Assembly (NCBI GenBank): GCA_020851555.1
Contig: JADZCM010000001.1
Coordinates: 178,344 to 242,343 of the forward strand
Direction of reading: 5' to 3'
Source: Bryobacterales bacterium
GTDB taxonomy: Bacteria; Acidobacteriota; Terriglobia; Bryobacterales; Bryobacteraceae
DNA length: 64,000 bases
Shown: piece by piece, positions 51,377 to 59,774 of the stretch
Numbering within the stretch: position 1 is the stretch's first letter
Layout of the letters: each line of letters starts with the position of its first letter
Notes under the pieces: model-generated
Told to the model about the DNA's origin: nothing
What the model saw: only the letters and a program-made list of their open reading frames with translations
Databases searched by the model: none
Translations under genes and position numbers: made by a program

Positions 51377-52404
51377 CGCGACACCTCCCGGTCGGGTATG
51401 GGCAGCGCGAGCGCGTATCCCGCGCGGTAAACCGCGTGGGGCAAGTCCCGCGGCCCTACGTCGAGCGCCGCTCCCCGCGGCGGAGCGTCGCCGTAGATCA
51501 CCGACCCCTCGGCGAGCAGCCTGGAGTGCCTCTTGAGCGCCCCCGGTGCGGCCTTGCTGTCCACTCTGCCTCCCCGGGTCAGAAGCGTGTAGTGGCCCCG
51601 GCTCCAGTCGATGCGGTCGGTTGGCGCCGGACTGAAAAGCGACAGCAGCCAGTATGCCGTTGCGGCCAGAGGCTGCGTTTCGCTTCCGCCGGCAGCCGCC
51701 GCCGGCAACGCCAGCGTCTCCGGCAGAACCCCATCCTCCAGGACCGGTTGCCGGAACCGTCCCCATCCGATGGATCGCTCGCCGCCGATGCCGCAGTCGG
51801 CCAGCAGGCGCAGGGCCGCCCGCACCGGTTCCAGCCAGCGGCTCCTGGCCTCCTCATCCGCGAAATCGACGGCGGCCCACATACCGCCGCCGGGGCTGAA
51901 TTCCAGACCGGCCGTCCGGTGGGGGACGGCCTCGCCGGAGAGCCTGTCCACGGCAGCCTGTGTTCGCATCACGGGCCGGAACGGGCCGTGAGCCCACTCC
52001 TGCGGAACGAGGCACTGGCTGAGACCATCCACGCGCCAGCGGTCTTCGTCCAGCGGTTCCTCGGCCAGCAGCGCCTCGACGATTCTCAGGGGAACGAACC
52101 TGGCTCCCTTCCAGCGGATTTTCGCGGACGGCGGCGGCGGCCAAAGGCTGCGGGGAGGAATGACAAAGAGGAGATCGTCCTGAAAGGCGCAGCAGGAACT
52201 GAACCGGACGGCGGGATCCCCCTCCGGCCGAAAAACGGCCTCCAGCCACTCCCGCAACATGCCGAGCTGGGCCATGGCCACCGTGACGGCCGAGTAGAGG
52301 GCGTCGCTGTGCAGGACGCTCTCGACGCGATCCCGCTCGCCCGAGTCGGGGCCGACCCGCCAGGGTCCCGCCGGAAAGAACCGAACCACCGAGGCCAGGC
52401 CCAT
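51373..52404 (-). CDS. csm4: Type III-A CRISPR RAMP protein Csm4
   Basis: Csm4 is the Cas5-like subunit that binds the 5' handle of crRNA and contacts Cas10. The 343-residue product has a Cas5-type first strand (VVRFFPAGPWRVGP), the helix start VLHSDALYSAVTVAMAQLG, and the late glycine-rich loop CGIGGERSIGWGRF, which is the standard Csm4/Cas5 signature. The end ELPIPD-like region (AVYRAGYALALPIP) is also typical. It starts 2 bases after csm3's stop and overlaps csm5. The protein is normal in length. No cas6 or repeat is adjacent. Confidence 0.88.
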   Translation of the reverse strand: MGLASVVRFFPAGPWRVGPDSGERDRVESVLHSDALYSAVTVAMAQLGMLREWLEAVFRPEGDPAVRFSSCCAFQDDLLFVIPPRSLWPPPPSAKIRWKGARFVPLRIVEALLAEEPLDEDRWRVDGLSQCLVPQEWAHGPFRPVMRTQAAVDRLSGEAVPHRTAGLEFSPGGGMWAAVDFADEEARSRWLEPVRAALRLLADCGIGGERSIGWGRFRQPVLEDGVLPETLALPAAAAGGSETQPLAATAYWLLSLFSPAPTDRIDWSRGHYTLLTRGGRVDSKAAPGALKRHSRLLAEGSVIYGDAPPRGAALDVGPRDLPHAVYRAGYALALPIPDREVSR

Positions 52405-52406
52405 GG

Positions 52407-53243
52407 CTACTCGACGAGCCGGGGGGCGAACGCCGGATCGCTGACCATGGACTGGAGGGCGGCCAGGTCCATCTCCGCGGCCAGTTCGGTCTCGGGGGCT
52501 CCCGACGCGTAAAACCCGCGGCTCCGCCAGGTCAGCCGCAGCTTACCCAGGGAAACCCTGCCGCTCCCCCGCGAGCCGCCTCCGCCCAAGCTGTCGTCCT
52601 CCAGCAGGCGCAGCCCCTCAACCAGTACGGATGGAAGGACCTTGTCTTCCTCGCACAGGATGTCGATGACGAACCTTACCGAGAAGCGCGCGCCGGCGGG
52701 CACACGCTCCAGGGTCCGGGGATTCGCCTGGGAGGTGATCCGGTCGATGGCGCTCTCGCTCTTCACCTCCGTGAGTTCGTCGTCCAGGTTCTCGCGCATC
52801 TGGGCGGTAATGCTCTCCGGGTCCAGCGGCGCGTCGTAGACGGCCAGCCGGGACGGGCTGGCGAAACGGTTGTCCAGGGAATCTCCGGTGGCCCTTTCCA
52901 TACGCCCCGCGCTGCGGCCGAACAGGAGGCAGATCTCATCGCCCGGGCGGTCGCTCTGGTGGATCCGGACTTCCTGGCCCCTGCGGCGGGAAAGGTAGGC
53001 CAGCTCGGAGGGAACCGCCAGGCCCCGGGACTGTTCCAGTAGGCTGCGGAGGCGTCCTCTGAGCGAACTGCCGGGGATGTAAGGGTGTCCGAACGAGTCC
53101 TTGATCACCGGATTATCGGCCCCGCCGATCTCCAGCGATCCCTTCCCGGCGCCGATGTGCAGGCCGGTGCGGCAGTGGAGTTCACCCTCCAGGATCAGCT
53201 TGCCCACGAGTTTGAGTTCAGTGTCGGATGTGTGCGCGCTCAT
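52407..53243 (-). CDS. csm3: Type III-A CRISPR backbone protein Csm3 (Cas7 family)
   Basis: Csm3 forms the repeated backbone of the complex and cuts target RNA every six bases. The 278-residue product has the Csm3 core: LVGKLILEGELHCRTGLHIGAG, EIGGADNPVIKDSFGHPYIPGSSLRGRLRSLLE, and the later EVKSESAIDRITSQANPRTLERVPAGARFSVRFVIDI. The aspartate at residue 43 (GGADNPV) matches the catalytic Asp of known Csm3 proteins, so RNase activity is probably intact. A Gly-rich loop (DDSLGGGGSRGSGRVSLG) is present. Csm2 ends 9 bases upstream. Confidence 0.92.
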   Translation of the reverse strand: MSAHTSDTELKLVGKLILEGELHCRTGLHIGAGKGSLEIGGADNPVIKDSFGHPYIPGSSLRGRLRSLLEQSRGLAVPSELAYLSRRRGQEVRIHQSDRPGDEICLLFGRSAGRMERATGDSLDNRFASPSRLAVYDAPLDPESITAQMRENLDDELTEVKSESAIDRITSQANPRTLERVPAGARFSVRFVIDILCEEDKVLPSVLVEGLRLLEDDSLGGGGSRGSGRVSLGKLRLTWRSRGFYASGAPETELAAEMDLAALQSMVSDPAFAPRLVE

Positions 53244-53252
53244 GCGTCCTCG

Positions 53253-53726
53253 CTATTCGTTGTAGGCTACTATGGCCTCGAACAGATCCCGGAACCTCTC
53301 ATAGCCTCGGAGGTCGTTCTTGCGGGTCACTTGCAGAAGCAGTTTCTCGATCGAATCGAGGCTCCGGAGAGAGTGGCGGGCGATGGTGTAGGCCAGCCTG
53401 GCGCGCAGCATGACAAACTGGTGCTGGCGTTCGCTTTCCGAAGCGCGGCAAGCCCGGCGGACGGCGTTGTAAAGACGGCGGAGCTGGCTCTTGGTGCCCG
53501 AGTCCATATCGCGCATGCGGCTGACGATGCCGTGCGCCTGGTTGTCCAGGTAGAGACTGTCCGCGATGAGCTTGTCGAGATCGATTTCGGGAGGTCCTTC
53601 GGGGCGCCCGCGGTCGCGGTCCGGACGCCGGTCATCCCTGCGTCCGCCCGGTTCCCGGGGTCCGCCCTCCCGGGGGCCCCTCATCCGGCCCTCGCGGTTC
53701 TTCGGTTCGTGCTGCACTTCCGGCAT
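53253..53726 (-). CDS. csm2: Type III-A CRISPR small subunit Csm2
   Basis: Csm2 is the helical small subunit that lines the inner filament and holds target RNA. The 157-residue product has the helical core of the family at residues 48-157, including IVSRMRDMDSGTKSQLRRLYNAVRRA and LAYTIARHSLRSLDSIEKLLLQVT. The first 47 residues form an unusual Arg/Gly/Asp/Pro-rich extension (REGGPREPGGRRDDRRPDRD), probably disordered and RNA-binding. It begins 4 bases after the cas10 stop. Confidence 0.85.
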   Translation of the reverse strand: MPEVQHEPKNREGRMRGPREGGPREPGGRRDDRRPDRDRGRPEGPPEIDLDKLIADSLYLDNQAHGIVSRMRDMDSGTKSQLRRLYNAVRRACRASESERQHQFVMLRARLAYTIARHSLRSLDSIEKLLLQVTRKNDLRGYERFRDLFEAIVAYNE

Positions 53727-53730
53727 AGGT

Positions 53731-55200
53731 TTAAACCTCGGCTAGCAGCCTGGCCCACTGGAGCGCCACTTGTCCGCCGGGGCGGAGCTTGGTGTGTGTG
53801 ACCCCCCTGACCAGGATCTCGTTGGTCAGATGCGCCCTGAGGCGCTGCAACTCCTTGTCACGCGTGTCTCCGAGGGCCCGGTTCAGGTAGCGTTGGACCT
53901 GCCAGGGCTTCTCGAAGTGCCTTCCCGCGGTCCCCGGACGGCCGGCGGCAGCCGCCTTGCGGTAGAACGCGGTAAGGTCCACCAGGAAACGGCGGGGCGA
54001 TTCGATCTCCCCCGCCATCCGCAAAATTGTCTCGCGCAGATCGGAGGCCGCCGCCAGTTGCCTCCATTCCAGCGTGTGACCGAGAACGAAGATGCAGTCC
54101 TTCCCGGTCGCTTTGGCCAGCCCCAGCATGCGGCCCGCCTCCTCGTAGACCGAGGCCAGGGTGGAAGACGAATCCCGCGCCAGAGACACGGCCATGCTGA
54201 TGGTCTTGCCTTCCGGCCCGGGGAAATCCTTAAGGTTCTCTTCGCTGAAGCGGTGGAACAACCGCTGTATCTCGCGCGCCAGGGGGATGAGCGCGTCCCA
54301 GGCGCCGTAGACCGCGAAGTCATCCCCGCCCGAATACAGGACCGAAACCTTCCGCCAGTAATCGGGCAGCGAGCACACCAGCTCCAGTTCTCCGGCGAAG
54401 AACTGCTTGTACATAACGGAGAGCTGCACGTGCTCCTCGATGGTCTGCACCCGCCGCAGCCGTATTCCCAGGTTGTCGACATCCCCGCGCAGGACTCCCC
54501 AGGCGCGGCGGCCCTGTGCCCGGTCCGCCAGAGCGGCCAAGCCGGCGGCAGCGGTCCCATCGTCGGTCATGGCTGCGTGCCGCGCAATCGCGATCCCCTC
54601 GGGAGACGGCCTCGAGCCCAGCGGCCAGCCGTACTTGCCCTCGCGTGGAAGCACCCTTCCGGGAGTCTCCGGCGACCAGCCGGCGGTTTCGGCCATCTGG
54701 AGATCGAGGGCCATGCTCTTGGTGAAATACTCGCTCGGGCCGCTGGTTGGAGCGCCGGCAAACGGCTCGAACGTGGCCGCCGGCTGGCCGGCCAGGGGAC
54801 TTCCCCGGCGGCGGTCGCCCGCGTCGTTGAGGCGCCTGCGCACAACGTTCCATTCGCCGAGGTTCTCGGTGACGGCCGAAACCAGTTGCAGATGGCCGCC
54901 GCTCAACTGCTGAATCTCGCGCGCGGCCGCTGCGATCAGATCCTCGGCCTGCGGCCGGGCTTCCAGGGGCAGCACCACCAGAAACTGCCCGCCGCCGCTC
55001 GATCCCAAAAGCAAGCGCGCAAGGCCCAACTCGGCCAGCAAAGCGCGGGGCAGGACCTCGCTCAACAGGCTCACCCAGCGCGAGCGGCCGGCCAGGAGCC
55101 TTTCACCGGCGGCGTCCTCCTCCCCTTGTTCAGAGACCGGGGACAGCAGGAATTCCTGAATTCCGACGATCTTGCCGTGCAGAAAGATTTGGACAGACAT
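53731..55200 (-). CDS. csm1: Cas10/Csm1 large subunit without HD domain
   Basis: Cas10 senses target RNA and makes cyclic oligoadenylates with its palm domains; most also cut DNA with an HD domain. This 489-residue form (usual Csm1 about 750-850) starts directly at Palm 1 (GKIVGIQEFLL, then RSRWVSLLSEVL and GSSGGGQFLVVLP), so the N-terminal HD nuclease is wholly missing. Palm 2 is intact: LRGDVDNLG (237-245) and YSGGDDFAVYG (GGDD at 291-294), so cyclase activity is expected. The zinc-finger cysteines between the palms are also absent; only two Cys occur. The C-terminal D4-like helical region is present. First gene of the csm operon. Confidence 0.9.
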   Translation of the reverse strand: MSVQIFLHGKIVGIQEFLLSPVSEQGEEDAAGERLLAGRSRWVSLLSEVLPRALLAELGLARLLLGSSGGGQFLVVLPLEARPQAEDLIAAAAREIQQLSGGHLQLVSAVTENLGEWNVVRRRLNDAGDRRRGSPLAGQPAATFEPFAGAPTSGPSEYFTKSMALDLQMAETAGWSPETPGRVLPREGKYGWPLGSRPSPEGIAIARHAAMTDDGTAAAGLAALADRAQGRRAWGVLRGDVDNLGIRLRRVQTIEEHVQLSVMYKQFFAGELELVCSLPDYWRKVSVLYSGGDDFAVYGAWDALIPLAREIQRLFHRFSEENLKDFPGPEGKTISMAVSLARDSSSTLASVYEEAGRMLGLAKATGKDCIFVLGHTLEWRQLAAASDLRETILRMAGEIESPRRFLVDLTAFYRKAAAAGRPGTAGRHFEKPWQVQRYLNRALGDTRDKELQRLRAHLTNEILVRGVTHTKLRPGGQVALQWARLLAEV

Positions 55201-55226
55201 TCAGCCGATTTGTTCCGGAAGCCGCC

Positions 55227-55235
55227 AGTCTAGCA
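55227..55235 (-). promoter_or_regulatory. Candidate extended -10 promoter of the csm operon
   Basis: On the minus strand TGCTAGACT fits TGnTAnnnT and lies 26 bases before the cas10 start. No -35 box is seen. If real, the csm operon has its own transcript, separate from the VWFA gene upstream. Confidence 0.4.
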
Positions 55236-55241
55236 CAGCGC

Positions 55242-55256
55242 GGCCGCCCCGCGGCC
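55242..55256 (-). terminator. GC hairpin between the VWFA gene and cas10
   Basis: GGCCGC-GGG-GCGGCC on the minus strand is a perfect 6-bp stem with a 3-base loop, 14 bases after the VWFA stop. No T-run follows, so it would end transcription only weakly. Its place suggests separation of the VWFA and csm units. Confidence 0.35.
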
Positions 55257-55269
55257 CTTCGTCCGGACC

Positions 55270-56256
55270 CTAGAAAGCCGCGCGAGGGCGGTAGCCCGGC
55301 CGGGCCCGCACGCGGTAACGCTTGGCCGCGTCCGATACAATCTCGACGCTGATCCTCCGGAAACCCTCGTTTGGATTGGGCGCCGGATAGTACGTGACCG
55401 TGTAGGAGTTGCCCAGGTCTTCCCGGATCGACTCAAAGGCCTCGATCTGCTTCTGCCAGGTCCTCGCGAAATACGCCTTGCCGCCGGTCCGGTTGGTCAG
55501 GCGCTGGAAGACCGCGCTGGAGATCGCGTCCTTGTTTATTTCGTTGGTCGAGATGACGTAAATGGGAATGCCCTCGTCTTCCGCCACCGCGCGCACGTCA
55601 TCGGGGGCGATCATGCTGGCGTTGTCCGGCCCGTTGGAGAACACAATCAGCACCTTGCGGCCGGGCACCTTGGCCGCGTCCCGCAGGGTCAGCAGCATGG
55701 CGTTGTACAAAGCGGCGTCGTCGCCGGCGACGGCCTTCCGCAGCCCTACGATGGCGGCGGTGCGGTCAGGCGTCAGCGGGGCGGTCCTGGAGAGATTCCG
55801 GCTGAAGGTGTAGACCGCCACGGAATCCGCGCGGTCCAGCCCGCGCACGAAATCCGCGATGGCGTCGGAGGCGTAGACAAAACCGCGGTACATGTAGTTG
55901 CTGGTGTCGAACAGCACGAAGACGTTGGTGCCGACGAGGGAATCGGCGGCCGGCGGCGCCGGGCCCGGCCCGGCCGGTTCTTCGACGGGAACGATGGGCC
56001 GCGTCTGGCCGTCCGCCAGCACCTGAACGGCGGGGCGGCTTCCTTCCGCGAAGGTGGAGATCCGCTGCTGGATGCCGTCCTCGAGGATACGGAAGTCGCC
56101 CGGTTTCAAACCGTTGATGTAGCGGCCGCGGTTGTCGGTCACGGTAAAGGTGAGCACCACCATGTCCACCTTCACCCGGAACAGCGCCTCCTGCGCCACC
56201 AGGAGCGCGAGCGGCGCGCCCGCCAGCGCGGTCATGATCAGGGCCGTCTTGCGCAT
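55270..56256 (-). CDS. Secreted VWFA-related protein (acidobacterial TIGR03436 type)
   Basis: The 328-residue product has a signal peptide (LIMTALAGAPLALLVAQ) and the opening VDMVVLTFTVTDNRGRYINGLKPGDFRILEDGIQQRISTF that marks TIGR03436 proteins. A von Willebrand A fold follows (NVFVLFDTSNYMYRG, VAVYTFSRNLSRTAPLT, KVLIVFSNGPDNAS, IPIYVISTNEI). The MIDAS motif is altered: DTSNY instead of DxSxS. This family is a lineage marker of Acidobacteriota and its function is unknown. It starts 1 base after the stop of the large unknown gene, so these two form an operon; cas10 follows after 69 bases. Confidence 0.85.
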   Translation of the reverse strand: MRKTALIMTALAGAPLALLVAQEALFRVKVDMVVLTFTVTDNRGRYINGLKPGDFRILEDGIQQRISTFAEGSRPAVQVLADGQTRPIVPVEEPAGPGPAPPAADSLVGTNVFVLFDTSNYMYRGFVYASDAIADFVRGLDRADSVAVYTFSRNLSRTAPLTPDRTAAIVGLRKAVAGDDAALYNAMLLTLRDAAKVPGRKVLIVFSNGPDNASMIAPDDVRAVAEDEGIPIYVISTNEINKDAISSAVFQRLTNRTGGKAYFARTWQKQIEAFESIREDLGNSYTVTYYPAPNPNEGFRRISVEIVSDAAKRYRVRARPGYRPRAAF

Positions 56257-56257
56257 G

Positions 56258-59200
56258 TTACTGGCGCTCCCTTCCGGGGATTTCGAGAGCGGCTTTCTGT
56301 TCCGCTTCCGCTTGCAGGCGCCACCGGCGCCGCACGTCGCCTCCCACGTGCCTCAGAGAATTCAACACCGCCGGCCAGTCCTCCAGGTGTGAGGCGAAGA
56401 TGCGCTCCACGGCCAGCCTGGTCCACTCCGGCACCACAACGTTCAACTGCGCCGGCGTCAAGTGAACCTCGTCTGCCAGCGCCGCCCAGTACAGCGCGTT
56501 GGACTCCCAGCTTTCCGCCAGGATCCGGCTGGAGTATCCCATGAGCGCCGGAAACGTGCGCAGGTGCAGGAGCTCCGGCTTGTACGAGCCTGCCAGGGTC
56601 GGCTTCGGGGTTCCAAACGCCAGCGAGATGGCCTGGTAATCCAGTTCGGCGGGCGACTCGGCCGACATGCGGCGAATGCGAGCCGCGAACTGGTCGCCGG
56701 CGGCAGCCCTGGCGGCCGCGAGTTCCCGGCCCAGCACGAACGCCTCCGACGGCAGCACGGCCTCCACCGCGCGGGCCGCCTCTCCCCGCGCAAGAAAGCG
56801 TGAAACCCTGTAGACGCGGGCCGGCGGCGCTTGACGCGAGAGCGTCTCAACCACCTGCGCGCGCAGGTCCTCGTCCAGGACGGACTCGGCGAGCAGCGAG
56901 GAGGCAAGCCGCAGATGCAGGCCCGTCCAGTGGATCTGGGCCGGCGTGACACCCCACCAGCGCGGCACCTTCGCGGAGAGGATCAACTGAGGGACCAGGT
57001 CTCCCCAGATGAGCGCCTGCTCGCGGGTGGGGATCAGGAAGTTCTGTTCCGCCTGCGCCAGCGCGTAAGGCAGGCCCACCAGCGAGCCGACCAGCCTCCC
57101 GCCCGCCCCGGCGGGCCATCCGCTCCCCAGCGGCGCGGGCGTGCCCCAGGTTTCCCGGGAGCCCGGCATGCCGAGAAAGTCGTGGCTGCGCACGAAGGAC
57201 GAGTTGCTCCTCAGCAGTTGTCCCCCCGGCGGCGCGTAGTAGGCGTAGTTAAGCCCCACCAGCGAATCGCGGAGAAGAGGCGCGAGCGCGGCCCGGACAT
57301 CCTGCACGCGGCCCGGGTCGCGGCCGGCCCTTTCCAGCAACGAGCGCACGTTCAGCCGGCGCTGCGATTCGATGTGGCGGTCGGGCCAGTAGCCGTACTG
57401 GAGCGAGTTCTTCTCGGCGCTGGTCAGCGGCGAACGCGGGGACTCGATTTCGGCGAGCCGGGCAGCCAGCCGCCCGGCCAGCGCCGCGTTGAGCTTGCCG
57501 CCGCGCGAGAGTTGCTCGGCGTGCTCGGCTACTTCGAACAGAAGGCTGACCGAAACCAGCCGCTGGGCCTCGAAGTAGCCCCGGAGTTCCGCCGATACTC
57601 CCTCGCTGACCTCGGTCTCCTCGCCGGAGCCTCTCCCGCCCGAGAGTATCCGGACCAGTTGTTCCTGGGGCTGCCCTTCTCCCTTCACGCCGGCCGCCTG
57701 AAGCAGCAGGTTCACGCCGCCGCGGCCCGCATTGAACACGTCCCCCGCGGACCGGACCTCCTGGAACCGCGAAAGGATCTCGCGGAGCGCAGCCTCGGCT
57801 TCCGTGGGCTTGACCGAGCCCTGACGGCAGAAGATCTGCCACAGCCCCACCAGGGCCTGCATCACCCCGGCAGCGTCAGATTGGACCTCCTGGCCGCGGA
57901 TCGCACTGATCCTCTCGGCCGTCTCCAGGAACTGAAGGATGGTCCGGTCACTGAGCGCCGACACCTCGGCGAAAACGGGGTACTGCCCGCCGAACCTGCG
58001 GTGCGCTTCGGCGAGCCGGGCTGCCGTGGCGGGCTCCAGCGGCTGCCGCCGGTTCCGGTTCAGGTCGCTCAGAGCCAGAAACACCTTGAGCGGCTCGTTC
58101 TCCACGCTCTTGCGGCAGAGCGCAAAGAGCGCTTCCACCAGGTCGTCGGGATCCTTCCAGCCCTTGGCGGAGCGCGAGAGCCGTTCGTCCACCCTGCCCG
58201 CGCGCTGCTCGGCGAAGACCGACTTCCACAGGTCCAGTCCCCCGGGTATGTGCGGACGGCCGTCGGCCTCCAGGCGCAGGCGCGTGGTCAACAGCAGCAT
58301 GTCGGTGTTGGACTGAAACACGGGGCGCGCCGGGCCCGGGCTGGTGACCCTTCCCCGGATTGCCAGGTAGAACCGCCGCATCCGTTCCGGCTCGGTCAGG
58401 TAGTCCTTGACAGGCCCGCTCATCCGCGCCAGGGCGTCGTAGTAGCCGGCCAGCCAGCCGTCGTCGCGGGATATGAGCCGGTCAAAGAAGCGGGCGCCTT
58501 CGGCGGGTGGAGCTCCTACCATCTCCTCCCACATGCGCACGGTGCGCGCTCCTCCCGGAACCACGGCGCGGCCCTCCCGTATCTCGAACATGCTGCCGAA
58601 GAAATCGAGCACGTGCGCGAAGGCGCGCAGCCGGTCCAGGGGGATCGCCTTGCGCAACTCCTCGGCCGTCGCCGGATCCGGCTTGGATAGGCCCAGATAC
58701 AGCCGGCTCAGCGTGGGATCGGCCAGGAACGCATCCAGGAAATCCGCCTGCTGGCGGTCTCTCGGCCCTAGAAGATACTTGGGATCCCACGACAGCGGAA
58801 CGCGCGTGGGCTCGTAGTCGAGAACAAAGGGGCGGTTGGTCCTGAGAGACTGCTCCAGGTCCGCCAGAGGGAACCCGGAATCCACGGTCAGGAACGCCCG
58901 GGCCGCGTTGACGGTCTCCAGGACAACCTCGCTGCCGCACCCGCCGCGCATCCGGTACCCGAGCGTGCGCAGCAGGTCGCCGGCCTGGGTTGACTCGCAA
59001 GCTTCAATGCGGATCTTATGCTCCGGGCCGGCCAGCTTGGCCAGTTCCCTGGCCTGGGACAGGTAGCGGACGAGCAACTTCATGTACTCGGTCTGAACCA
59101 GCCCCTCCCGGCCAGGACCTGCCTGGTATCCGGTGGTGACGACATTCCGGGCCAGGGCCGGGACGACGCCCTCGGGCGTGAGGTCCTCGGAGACCGCGGC

Positions 59201-59662
59201 CATTCTGCGGAAGGATTCGAAGGGGCCGGGGATCTCCATGACCCACCGGGCAGGCTCCGGCGGCGGCGGTGTCAATGTGGCCTGCCGCCAGTCAGCCCCG
59301 CCCAATTCGCGGTACCGCTGCAGGTAGCGCGCTGCCGCCGGCAGATCGCCGCCCTCCAGGGAAAGCAGGACGAGCCTCCGCGCCGCAGCCCGGCGCGCCG
59401 CTTCGTCTACCCGCCCGCCGGCGGCCAGCAGGCGATCGAAAGCGGGCCGTGCGTCCGGGTTGCCCCGCTCGTCGAGGAACTGAGCACAGGCGTCCAGGAT
59501 CTCCGCGCCAGCGGCCGGTTCGGCGGCAGCGGCGCACAGGAGCCTTTCCGCCCGAGCGGCGTCGCCGGCCGCCTCCAGGCGGCGCGCGTCGCTTAACACG
59601 TCCTGAGCCCAGCCCAGAGAAAGAGAGGAGGCGAATCCCAGCACTGCAAGCAATGCCCTCAT
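56258..59662 (-). CDS. Very large secreted protein of unknown function
   Basis: The 1134-residue product has a signal peptide (MRALLAVLGFASSLSLGWAQ) followed by alpha-helical, TPR-like sequence (VLSDARRLEAAGDAARAERLLCAAAAEPAAGAEI). A long Leu/Arg-rich helical body follows, with no recognisable catalytic motif. The only cysteines I noticed are a few near residues 43-58, 225-245 and mid-protein. Notable segments are HVLDFFGSMFEIREGRAV, FFDRLISRDDGWLAGYYDAL and LNYAYYAPPGGQLLRSNSSFVRSHDFLG. It may be a periplasmic scaffold. It is translationally linked with the VWFA gene downstream (one-base gap). I do not know a named family. Confidence 0.75.
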   Translation of the reverse strand: MRALLAVLGFASSLSLGWAQDVLSDARRLEAAGDAARAERLLCAAAAEPAAGAEILDACAQFLDERGNPDARPAFDRLLAAGGRVDEAARRAAARRLVLLSLEGGDLPAAARYLQRYRELGGADWRQATLTPPPPEPARWVMEIPGPFESFRRMAAVSEDLTPEGVVPALARNVVTTGYQAGPGREGLVQTEYMKLLVRYLSQARELAKLAGPEHKIRIEACESTQAGDLLRTLGYRMRGGCGSEVVLETVNAARAFLTVDSGFPLADLEQSLRTNRPFVLDYEPTRVPLSWDPKYLLGPRDRQQADFLDAFLADPTLSRLYLGLSKPDPATAEELRKAIPLDRLRAFAHVLDFFGSMFEIREGRAVVPGGARTVRMWEEMVGAPPAEGARFFDRLISRDDGWLAGYYDALARMSGPVKDYLTEPERMRRFYLAIRGRVTSPGPARPVFQSNTDMLLLTTRLRLEADGRPHIPGGLDLWKSVFAEQRAGRVDERLSRSAKGWKDPDDLVEALFALCRKSVENEPLKVFLALSDLNRNRRQPLEPATAARLAEAHRRFGGQYPVFAEVSALSDRTILQFLETAERISAIRGQEVQSDAAGVMQALVGLWQIFCRQGSVKPTEAEAALREILSRFQEVRSAGDVFNAGRGGVNLLLQAAGVKGEGQPQEQLVRILSGGRGSGEETEVSEGVSAELRGYFEAQRLVSVSLLFEVAEHAEQLSRGGKLNAALAGRLAARLAEIESPRSPLTSAEKNSLQYGYWPDRHIESQRRLNVRSLLERAGRDPGRVQDVRAALAPLLRDSLVGLNYAYYAPPGGQLLRSNSSFVRSHDFLGMPGSRETWGTPAPLGSGWPAGAGGRLVGSLVGLPYALAQAEQNFLIPTREQALIWGDLVPQLILSAKVPRWWGVTPAQIHWTGLHLRLASSLLAESVLDEDLRAQVVETLSRQAPPARVYRVSRFLARGEAARAVEAVLPSEAFVLGRELAAARAAAGDQFAARIRRMSAESPAELDYQAISLAFGTPKPTLAGSYKPELLHLRTFPALMGYSSRILAESWESNALYWAALADEVHLTPAQLNVVVPEWTRLAVERIFASHLEDWPAVLNSLRHVGGDVRRRWRLQAEAEQKAALEIPGRERQ

Positions 59663-59774
59663 TGTTCCGCTCCGAAGGTGTTGGAAACTACTCTAGCACG
59701 TCCGGCCAAACCCCTGGCGGGGCATGTCAACCCGCGGCGCAGGCCGGCCGGGGCGGCATCCCGCGCGCGGCGGC

